Assembly: GCA_902481695.1 (NCBI GenBank)
Contig: CABSXY010000143.1
Coordinates: 1 to 5,141, forward strand
Length of the DNA stretch: 5,141 nt
DNA from: an uncultured Haemophilus sp.
Lineage (GTDB): Bacteria; Pseudomonadota; Gammaproteobacteria; Enterobacterales; Pasteurellaceae
Direction: 5' to 3'
Each line of letters starts with the position of its first letter. Position 1 is the stretch's first letter. Positions 1 through 5,141 of the stretch are shown in pieces. Under the pieces are notes generated by a model. That model did not search any database. It was not told the DNA's origin and saw only the letters and a program-made list of their open reading frames with translations. A program made the translations under genes and the position numbers.

Positions 1-53
1 GGCTAGGGGTTATTATAATTAAATTTGATTTAAATAAAGTAAAAGTACGGTAA
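1..53 (+). CDS. Possible 3' end of a convergent plus-strand gene (tentative)
   Basis: In the third plus-strand frame, 16 codons are open from the window edge (LGVIIIKFDLNKVKVR) to a TAA at 51-53. The other two plus frames stop at 4-6 and 20-22. A stem-loop with a plus-strand T tract begins 33 bases downstream, which would suit the end of a gene arriving from the left. The peptide is too short to recognise and may simply be chance in AT-rich DNA. The alternative is that the left neighbour reads in the minus direction and this stretch is purely intergenic. Confidence 0.2.
   Translation, partial: LGVIIIKFDLNKVKVR
43..51 (+). repeat. Imperfect DNA uptake signal (one mismatch)
   Basis: AAGTACGGT differs from the uptake signal core AAGTGCGGT only at the fifth base. 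It is preceded by AA and followed by purine/AT-rich sequence, resembling the extended signal. It lies between the glnE terminator and the window edge. It could be a decayed or nascent signal; core mismatches usually reduce uptake strongly. Confidence 0.5.
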
Positions 54-84
54 GAATTTAGGCTTTTTTATGTAGAGAATATAT

Positions 85-133
85 AAAAAGGAGTTTATCC
101 CAAATATCTATGGATAGACTCCTTTAATTTTTT
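85..133. terminator. Probable bidirectional Rho-independent terminator after glnE
   Basis: A 14-bp stem is formed by 87-100 (AAAGGAGTTTATCC) and 112-125 (GGATAGACTCCTTT), with an 11-nt loop. On the minus strand it begins six bases after the glnE stop; the descending arm runs straight into five T (89-85), as expected for ending the mutL-miaA-glnE transcript. On the plus strand it is followed by AA and six T (128-133), the last two of which belong to the glnE stop codon. The only imperfect pair, T95 with G117, is a G-U wobble in plus-strand RNA but an A-C mismatch in minus-strand RNA. It could therefore also serve a convergent plus-strand gene. It contains no uptake signal core, unlike many Haemophilus terminators built from inverted uptake signals. 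Confidence 0.85.
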
Positions 134-3065
134 AAGAAAAGAGCTTATTCCAGAAAGAACAAACAAACTCCCTTTCTTCTATAAATTCCGAATCATCAAC
201 AATGACAGGCTTTCCTAATAAGTTTAGGTGATGGATTTTATTACGCAGTGTCACGTAACAGGATTTGAGCTTTTCACATTCTGTTAGATAAATAATGTGA
301 TATTCTGCCATTGAATCAAAGATGCGGACGTTATCAGACCATTTGGTTAATATTGGATTAGCTGGAGCGTTCGCCAGCATCAGATATTGGGCGATAAATT
401 CAATATCGGTAATGCCGCCACGATCTGTTTTAATATTAAAAAAGCCGTCTTTTGTATGAGATAAATGGTCGTACATTTTTTCACGCATGTCTCTTACTTC
501 AATTTTTAGTTGATTAATATCTCTTTGAGCAGAAAGTACATTACAGCGAATTTTTTCAAATTCTGCTTTTAATTCAGTTTCACCAAAAATAGCACGGCTA
601 CGGACAAGTGCTTGCTTTTCCCAAGTCCATGCTTCATTGAGTTGATAGTTTTCAAATGCTTGAAGCGAACAGCCTAGTAAGCCCGCATCGCCTGAAGGTC
701 GTAATCGCATATCAACATCGTAAAGTATGCCTGCACTGGTATTCATACTAAAAATGCTGACAATTTTTTGAGCTAATCTTAAATAGAATTGATTACTATC
801 AATGGATTTTTTCCCACCAATAGTTTGGCCTTCAACGGCTTGGTATAAAAAAACTAAATCTAAATCAGATTTATACCCGAGTTCAATTCCGCCTAATTTA
901 CCGTAGCCAATGACTAAAAAGCCTTTTTCTGTTTTACCTACTAGATGTTCTGGTACACCAAAGCGTTGACTGACTTGTTGCCAGGCAAAATTGACAACGG
1001 CATCAATGATTGCTTCAGCCAGATAAGTGAGATGATCGCTCACTTTCATAACAGGCAATACGCCGAGAATATCTGCGGCTGCAACACGTAATAAAATAGA
1101 CTGCTTGAATTGGCGTAAACCGTCAATGAATTGCTCTTCATTATCTTGTGGTAATCGCAGCATATATTGCTTCAATTCATCAGGATACTGTGTGAACGGC
1201 AATGGATTACGTAGCGCTTCAGTATTTAATAATTCATCGAGTAGAATAGGATAGCGAGCCACTTGTTCGGCAATCATCTGGGATTGCGCACATAGTTCAA
1301 TAAGCTGCTTAATGGCTTGAGGATTTTCTAAGAGCAATTCCAAATACGTCGTTCTACTCGCAATTTTATCGACAATATTGAGGATGCGTGGCAATAAAGT
1401 GCGGTAATTTTTTTGTTCAAATATTTGAGTGAAGATATTTGGCAATAAGTGAGCTAAAACTTCTCGACCACGAGAGCCAATAACACGGCGCGCAAGCCCC
1501 TCTTTGAATTGAATAAGTTTATCTAAAATATCGGAAATTGCGTCATCATCAATGTGATTATCAACCAACATTTGTTCAATGTCATCAAGATCACTTTCTA
1601 AAAAATCAATCCACTGATTACTGTCATCGGTACGTTCATCTTTTTCTTCACCAATTAATGCATCAAAAACTGACCGCACTTTTTGTTGGTGTGCTTGTAG
1701 TATTTGATAGAAATCATCCCAGTTTTTAATTGGATAAGATTTCATCGTAGTTTGATTTTTCTCATCTAAGTAAGTGTATTCTCGACAAGCGACCATTAAT
1801 CTAAGGCGATTTTCTTCATCTGTTGGAAGTAGTTGCGTTTGTTGATCATCAATGGCTTGTAGCACGTTTTCAGTACGACGAAGGAAGATATAAGCGTCTT
1901 TTAATTCATGATATTGTTGAGGCGTAATTAAACCAAGATCTCGTATTTCGGGGAGAAGTTTAAGCAATTCATGTTGTTGGAGCTTAATCTCACGTCCACC
2001 TCGAATCAGTTGAAAAACTTGCACAATAAATTCGATTTCTCGAATCCCACCTACACCTAGTTTAATATTGTCTTTTAAGCCACGACGACGTACTTCGCGC
2101 TCGATTTTACCTTTCATTTCACGTAAAGCTTGAATCACACTAAAATCAATATAGCGTCGATACACAAAGGGGCGAAGTAATTGCTGCAAGGTTTTTACAT
2201 TGGGATCTTGCTCATCTGCGCCTAAAATACGCCCTTTGATCATGGCATAGCGTTCCCAGTCTCGCCCTTGATCTTGGTAATATTGCTCCATTGCAGAAAA
2301 ACTTAAGGCAAGTGCACCACTGTCACCAAAAGGGCGAAGGCGCATATCCGTACGATAGACAAAACCATCTGGCGTGAATTGATCTAAAGCATTGATCAGA
2401 CGTTGTCCTAAACGCGTAAAAAATTTGGCGTTATCAACGACTCGTCTTGCACCAACGGTTTCTCCCTGTGAAGGGTAAGTAAAAATTAAATCAATATCAG
2501 AGGAGAAATTTAGCTCAAAACCACCTAATTTTCCCATGCCAAGAATATAGAGTTGCTGTGGGTTGCCATTTCCATCACAAGGCGTGCCCATTTCTTCGCA
2601 AGCTTGTTTATATAGCCAATCTCTCGCACCAATGATAAGACTCTCAGCAAGTTGAGAAAGACGAATAAAAATTTCTTCTACGGTGGCAAGATTCAAGCTT
2701 TGACAGAAACTGAGTTTTGCCATTTCTTGATTACGAAAATCTCGTAGCGTTTTGTAAAGCTGTTCTTCGTTTTGGATAGTGGAGAGTTGGTCAGCTAAAC
2801 GGCTAGCGTAATGTTGACAATCTGAAAATTGAGGAGGTGTTTGCCACCATTGGGCTAAAAAGTGCGGGTGTTTTTTTAAGACTTTTTCCAAGAAATCAGA
2901 TAGACTGATGGCATAGTTTATTTGTCCGATTGGTGTCGTGAAATCTGTTGCGTCTTGCTCGATTTGTTGGGTTATTTCATCAAGATTCATTTCAGGGAAA
3001 TATTGGCAAAGCACTTCGCCAAGTTGAATGAGTTTTTCAGTCGAAAGCGGAAGTGAAAGCGCCAT
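132..3065 (-). CDS. glnE: Bifunctional glutamine synthetase adenylyltransferase/adenylyl-removing enzyme
   Basis: GlnE adds AMP to, and removes it from, a conserved tyrosine of glutamine synthetase (GlnA), tuning ammonia assimilation in the cytoplasm under control of PII (GlnB). The 977-residue protein has the family's two-nucleotidyltransferase build. The N-terminal adenylyl-removing domain shows GMGKLGG (176-182), the metal-binding pair SDID (D190, D192) and a third Asp in RTDMRLRP (D240), followed by the helical segment [10 protein letters not shown]. The C-terminal adenylyltransferase domain repeats this with GYGKLGG (720-726), SDLD (D734, D736) and VDMRLRP (D785), then [10 protein letters not shown]. 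An acidic stretch at about 473-515 links the halves. All key acidic residues are present in both domains, so both activities are expected. Length is slightly above E. coli GlnE (about 946). The ATG start is supported by AAGGGG six bases upstream. It is the last gene of the mutL-miaA-glnE unit, 3 bp after the miaA stop. Confidence 0.97.
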   Translation of the reverse strand: MALSLPLSTEKLIQLGEVLCQYFPEMNLDEITQQIEQDATDFTTPIGQINYAISLSDFLEKVLKKHPHFLAQWWQTPPQFSDCQHYASRLADQLSTIQNEEQLYKTLRDFRNQEMAKLSFCQSLNLATVEEIFIRLSQLAESLIIGARDWLYKQACEEMGTPCDGNGNPQQLYILGMGKLGGFELNFSSDIDLIFTYPSQGETVGARRVVDNAKFFTRLGQRLINALDQFTPDGFVYRTDMRLRPFGDSGALALSFSAMEQYYQDQGRDWERYAMIKGRILGADEQDPNVKTLQQLLRPFVYRRYIDFSVIQALREMKGKIEREVRRRGLKDNIKLGVGGIREIEFIVQVFQLIRGGREIKLQQHELLKLLPEIRDLGLITPQQYHELKDAYIFLRRTENVLQAIDDQQTQLLPTDEENRLRLMVACREYTYLDEKNQTTMKSYPIKNWDDFYQILQAHQQKVRSVFDALIGEEKDERTDDSNQWIDFLESDLDDIEQMLVDNHIDDDAISDILDKLIQFKEGLARRVIGSRGREVLAHLLPNIFTQIFEQKNYRTLLPRILNIVDKIASRTTYLELLLENPQAIKQLIELCAQSQMIAEQVARYPILLDELLNTEALRNPLPFTQYPDELKQYMLRLPQDNEEQFIDGLRQFKQSILLRVAAADILGVLPVMKVSDHLTYLAEAIIDAVVNFAWQQVSQRFGVPEHLVGKTEKGFLVIGYGKLGGIELGYKSDLDLVFLYQAVEGQTIGGKKSIDSNQFYLRLAQKIVSIFSMNTSAGILYDVDMRLRPSGDAGLLGCSLQAFENYQLNEAWTWEKQALVRSRAIFGETELKAEFEKIRCNVLSAQRDINQLKIEVRDMREKMYDHLSHTKDGFFNIKTDRGGITDIEFIAQYLMLANAPANPILTKWSDNVRIFDSMAEYHIIYLTECEKLKSCYVTLRNKIHHLNLLGKPVIVDDSEFIEEREFVCSFWNKLFS
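1397..1405 (+). repeat. DNA uptake signal sequence, perfect core
   Basis: This is AAGTGCGGT on the plus strand, inside glnE and opposite to the coding direction. It is preceded by A and followed by AATTTTTTT, fitting the AT-rich downstream part of the extended Haemophilus signal. It is read in glnE as part of the codons for R555-T556-L557. The motif promotes uptake of related DNA by naturally competent Pasteurellaceae. Confidence 0.93.
1673..1681 (-). repeat. DNA uptake signal sequence, perfect core
   Basis: ACCGCACTT on the plus strand is AAGTGCGGT on the minus strand, in the coding direction of glnE. It covers most of the codons for K462-V463-R464-S465 (KVRSVFDAL), just ahead of the acidic inter-domain linker. 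The flank following it in the minus orientation is CAGTTTTTGATG, a reasonable AT-rich extension. Confidence 0.92.
2860..2868 (+). repeat. Imperfect DNA uptake signal (one mismatch)
   Basis: AAGTGCGGG matches the uptake core except for the last base, with AAA before it and TGTTTTTTT after it, so the flanks also resemble a genuine signal. It is antisense to glnE, at the codons for HPHF (66-69). Probably a diverged copy; the last core position may be tolerated poorly. Confidence 0.5.
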
Positions 3066-3068
3066 AAT

Positions 3069-4022
3069 TTACCCCTTAAAATGTTCGTCAATCTTACGTA
3101 GTACGATTTCTTTGGCTTGTTGCGGTTGTAGACTATCTAGCCAATTTAATGGTGTTGTCCAGCCGCGCAGCCAGGTGATTTGTCGTTTGGCTAATTGGCG
3201 AGTCGCACAAATGCCACGGAAGACCATTTCTTCATGATCATAGTCACCTCGTAAATATTCCCACATTTGGCGATAGCCCACACAGCGGATAGAAGGCAAA
3301 TCAGGATGGAGATCTTCTCGTTGATAGAGTTTTTCCACTTCTTCTTGGAAACCTAATTCGATCATTTTATGGAAACGTTGTTCGATACGTTGATGTAACA
3401 CCGCACGATCTTCTGGAGCAATAGCAAATTGTAAAAATTGATAAGGCAATTCTTCACCTTTTTGTTCAGTTAATTCCGTTAATGATTTGCCCGTTAAATA
3501 GAATACTTCTAATGCACGATTAATGCGCTGTGAATCATTTGGATTAATACGCTCTGCCGAAATAGGATCAATTTTTTGTAATTCTTGATGAAGTGCTGGC
3601 CAGCCAAATTTCTGCGCTTTTTCTTCAATCTCTAAGCGTAAATTTTCATCAGCAGATGGAAGGGGAGAAAGTCCTTCAATCAATGCTTTGTAATACAACA
3701 TCGTGCCGCCAACCAAAAGCGGAATTTTACCTTGTGCGGTAATATTGGCCATTTCTCTGAGTGCATCGTCACGAAAATTCATCGCAGAATAACTTTCAGC
3801 GGGATCTAAAATATCAATTAAGCGGTGAGGGGCAAGGGCTAGTTCTTCTTTAGAAGGCTTTGCCGTGCCAATATCCATGCCTTTATAAATTAATGCAGAA
3901 TCGACACTGATCACTTCCACTGGCAGGCTTTGACGTAATTGAATAGCAAGATCTGTTTTTCCTGAGGCCGTCGGTCCCATCAGAAAAAGTGCGGTTGGTT
4001 TGGAGTCAGTTTTTTGTGTCAT
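3069..4022 (-). CDS. miaA: tRNA dimethylallyltransferase (isopentenyl transferase)
   Basis: MiaA transfers a dimethylallyl group from DMAPP to N6 of A37, next to the anticodon of tRNAs reading UNN codons. This is the first step towards the ms2i6A modification, which MiaB completes, and it supports translation efficiency and fidelity. The 317-residue protein matches the usual length (E. coli 316). It carries the P-loop-like GPTASGKT (16-23, with T23), the catalytic segment [18 protein letters not shown] (D41, equivalent to E. coli D42), [13 protein letters not shown] (102-114), [24 protein letters not shown]216 in EQRF (equivalent to E. coli R217), and the C-terminal [10 protein letters not shown] and [17 protein letters not shown]. 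No key residue is missing. The ATG start lies one base after the mutL stop and fits the E. coli N-terminus; no clear Shine-Dalgarno sequence precedes it, so translation probably depends on ribosomes finishing mutL. The P-loop region carries an uptake signal core. glnE follows directly, where E. coli has hfq. Confidence 0.98.
   Translation of the reverse strand: MTQKTDSKPTALFLMGPTASGKTDLAIQLRQSLPVEVISVDSALIYKGMDIGTAKPSKEELALAPHRLIDILDPAESYSAMNFRDDALREMANITAQGKIPLLVGGTMLYYKALIEGLSPLPSADENLRLEIEEKAQKFGWPALHQELQKIDPISAERINPNDSQRINRALEVFYLTGKSLTELTEQKGEELPYQFLQFAIAPEDRAVLHQRIEQRFHKMIELGFQEEVEKLYQREDLHPDLPSIRCVGYRQMWEYLRGDYDHEEMVFRGICATRQLAKRQITWLRGWTTPLNWLDSLQPQQAKEIVLRKIDEHFKG
3072..3077 (-). promoter_or_regulatory. 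Ribosome binding site of glnE, inside the miaA 3' end
   Basis: On the minus strand AAGGGG lies six bases before the glnE ATG. The same six bases are the last two sense codons of miaA (Lys-Gly), directly before its TAA. The site decides the glnE start and ties glnE initiation to ribosomes terminating on miaA. Confidence 0.85.
3987..3995 (+). repeat. DNA uptake signal sequence, perfect core
   Basis: This is AAGTGCGGT on the plus strand, preceded by AAA and followed by TGGTTTGG. It lies antisense in the 5' end of miaA, where its complement encodes T10-A11-L12, just before the conserved GPTASGKT loop (E. coli has K-A-I at this place). Position 10-12 is outside the catalytic residues, so the motif fits a tolerant site. 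Confidence 0.92.
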
Positions 4023-4026
4023 ATTA
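4020..4026 (-). other. mutL stop / miaA start junction without Shine-Dalgarno
   Basis: On the minus strand the mutL stop TAA and the miaA ATG are separated by one T (TAATATG). The preceding bases, AACTGATTTG, hold no purine-rich ribosome binding site. This arrangement suggests that miaA is translated mainly by termination-reinitiation of ribosomes leaving mutL. Inference from spacing only. Confidence 0.7.
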
Positions 4027-5141
4027 CAAATCAGTTAAAAAAGGCTGCCAGTTAATCGGTTTCAGTAATGTATTAAATTTTTCTTGATGAGGTTTATTCA
4101 GTAAGCGTTCCGTTTCACTTAATAAGCTGACTGCATCCGCTAATACTTGAATCGGTTTCATCTCTAGCGTCTGACAAAGTGTGCTCAGAAAATCAGGCAT
4201 ATTTTCTAGATGTTCAGCAAGCAGGCTCACCACACATTTTTGTAAGTTTTGTGTACGTAAAATTGCAGGCACTTTATTTAATGTAAGACGTAGCTGAGCT
4301 TCATTTTCAATAAATTCAAAACCACTTTGTTGGAAAAAAGCTTTTTGTTTTTGCCATTGTTCAAATTGTTTTTCATCTAAGCGGAAAATAATCGGAATGA
4401 GCAATGGTTGTTGTGGAATTTCACCTTGTTGTAAGGTTAATTCATAATTTAAGGTTTGCAATTTAGCTAATGACATCAAATAAAACTGCTGATTTTGTTG
4501 TAAAAGCAATGCTTTATTTTCAATTAATGCCAATGCACGTAAATAGCCTGCATCACTTGTCTGTGGGAGTTGTTGTTCAACGACAGGTGTTGTTAAAAGT
4601 TGAGAATTTTCCGCAGGACGTACTAATTCACCATATAAGCGTTGTTCAGTCTTTGTAGGTTGTTCACGATAACCATATGACGGAACGTATTCACTACGGT
4701 TTGAAAAGTGCGGTCGATTTTCTGATTGTTTTTCACGAGGCTGATGATAATTCGAGGCGAAAATATTTTGCCCTGCCGCTGCACGATTGGGTTTCGGTTC
4801 ATAATGGGTTTGATATGAAGCCGAAGGCTCTCTTGCCTCATTCATCGTTGGCACTAAATCCAATTCAGCTTGAGGGATAGCATTGAGCGCATTTGTTACG
4901 CCTTGGCAGATAAAATCATGAATTAAACGAGCTTGATGGAAACGTACTTCATGTTTTGTAGGGTGCACGTTGACATCGACATCATGTGGATTGAGATCGA
5001 TAAACAGTACAAATGCAGGGTATTGCTCAGTATGTAAATGCTCCGCATAAGCTTGACGAATGGCGTGGGTGATCACTTTATCACGCACCATTCGTCCATT
5101 GATATAGCAATAGCTCAAATCATTTTGAGAACGTGTAAATA
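4024..5141 (-). CDS. mutL: DNA mismatch repair protein MutL, 3' part (5' end outside window)
   Basis: MutL is the dimeric GHKL ATPase that connects mismatch-bound MutS to MutH and UvrD in methyl-directed mismatch repair. The frame stays open to the window edge, giving 371 complete codons; about 250 N-terminal residues, including the ATP-binding motifs, lie outside. The leading codons read [17 protein letters not shown], so the TTG at 5116-5118 is an internal Leu codon, not a start. Visible parts are the transducer subdomain with NGRMVRDK and [14 protein letters not shown] (about 4885-5141; its HPxK lysine, codon 4954-4956, corresponds to E. coli K307), a polar Q/N/P-rich linker (about 4555-4881), and the C-terminal dimerisation domain (about 4027-4554). 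The latter contains QPLLIP (4393-4410), matching the beta-clamp-binding motif of E. coli MutL, and no DQHAxxERI-type endonuclease motif. This is as expected for MutL of a MutH/Dam-type system. It is the first visible gene of the operon. Confidence 0.97.
   Translation of the reverse strand, partial: FTRSQNDLSYCYINGRMVRDKVITHAIRQAYAEHLHTEQYPAFVLFIDLNPHDVDVNVHPTKHEVRFHQARLIHDFICQGVTNALNAIPQAELDLVPTMNEAREPSASYQTHYEPKPNRAAAGQNIFASNYHQPREKQSENRPHFSNRSEYVPSYGYREQPTKTEQRLYGELVRPAENSQLLTTPVVEQQLPQTSDAGYLRALALIENKALLLQQNQQFYLMSLAKLQTLNYELTLQQGEIPQQPLLIPIIFRLDEKQFEQWQKQKAFFQQSGFEFIENEAQLRLTLNKVPAILRTQNLQKCVVSLLAEHLENMPDFLSTLCQTLEMKPIQVLADAVSLLSETERLLNKPHQEKFNTLLKPINWQPFLTDL
4706..4714 (+). repeat. DNA uptake signal sequence, perfect core
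   Basis: This is AAGTGCGGT on the plus strand, preceded by AA and followed by CGATTTTCTG, so the AT-rich extension is present. It is antisense to mutL and encodes part of RPHF within the unstructured linker between the ATPase and dimerisation domains, a region that tolerates sequence change. Confidence 0.93.

Noticed and set aside
12..19. TATAAT boxes on both strands in the left intergenic stretch
   Set aside because: The sequence TATTATAATT gives a -10-like match in each direction, but on the minus strand no acceptable -35 lies at 16-18 bp spacing, and such matches are common in AT-rich DNA. On the plus strand the -35 region would be off the window.
43..133. Terminator formed by an inverted pair of uptake signals
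   Set aside because: Common in Haemophilus, but here the stem sequence is unrelated to the core, and the single near-signal at 43-51 has no inverted partner nearby.
1538..1729. Small plus-strand open frame opposite glnE
   Set aside because: It lies wholly antisense to a well-conserved coding region, has no recognisable protein features and is explained as a shadow frame. The same holds for plus-strand frames at 3028-3237, 4470-4658 and 4677-4880, and the out-of-frame minus frame at 4623-4841.
3400..3408. ACCGCACGA as a reverse uptake signal in miaA
   Set aside because: Two mismatches at the essential AAG end and no AT-rich extension of the expected form.
3732..3740. TTGTGCGGT as a further uptake signal in miaA
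   Set aside because: Two mismatches to the core, and the encoded Thr-Ala at this place also occurs in E. coli MiaA, so protein conservation explains it.
3826..3836. Actinobacillus-type uptake signal (ACAAGCGGT) near TTAAGCGGT
   Set aside because: Two mismatches and only one such place in the window, against four perfect Haemophilus-type cores.
5116..5118. TTG as a start codon for the right-hand gene
   Set aside because: The frame stays open upstream to the window edge and the extra residues (FTRSQND) continue the MutL alignment; the true start is outside the window.
1..5141. A novel defence system, mobile element, CRISPR array or RNA gene
   Set aside because: Nearly all of the window is taken up by three conserved housekeeping genes with intact motifs; the only non-coding stretch is about 130 bp and shows just a terminator and an imperfect uptake signal.

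Overview
The window looks like an ordinary chromosomal segment from a Pasteurellaceae bacterium, most likely Haemophilus or a close relative with the same uptake signal. The evidence is an AT-rich sequence, four perfect copies of the Haemophilus-type DNA uptake signal core AAGTGCGGT (either strand), and three proteins that are clear gamma-proteobacterial orthologues. By recall only, the order mutL-miaA-glnE matches Haemophilus influenzae Rd (HI0067-HI0069). The exact species cannot be fixed from this sequence.

Layout: all three genes lie on the minus strand, so transcription runs from right to left. The right edge holds the 3' two-thirds of mutL (mismatch repair matchmaker), cut by the window end at 5141. 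One base after its stop comes miaA (tRNA dimethylallyltransferase). Three bases after the miaA stop comes glnE (bifunctional glutamine synthetase adenylyltransferase/deadenylylase), which is full length. Six bases past the glnE stop is a strong stem-loop with T tracts on both sides, probably a bidirectional terminator. The remaining 84 bp at the left edge are AT-rich and hold an imperfect uptake signal and possibly the last codons of a convergent plus-strand gene.

How the genes relate: the 1-bp and 3-bp gaps show a tight operon with probable translational coupling. miaA has no visible Shine-Dalgarno sequence of its own, and the glnE ribosome binding site lies inside the last codons of miaA. 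The products act in unrelated processes: DNA repair, tRNA modification and nitrogen control. The grouping is therefore best read as shared expression rather than a shared pathway. In Escherichia coli miaA is followed by hfq; here glnE takes that place.

I found no mobile element, CRISPR array, RNA gene, prophage or defence gene, and no convincing new system. The points worth a second look are small-scale: the strand-asymmetric terminator, the coupling architecture, the placement and reading frames of the uptake signals, and the MutL domain content.
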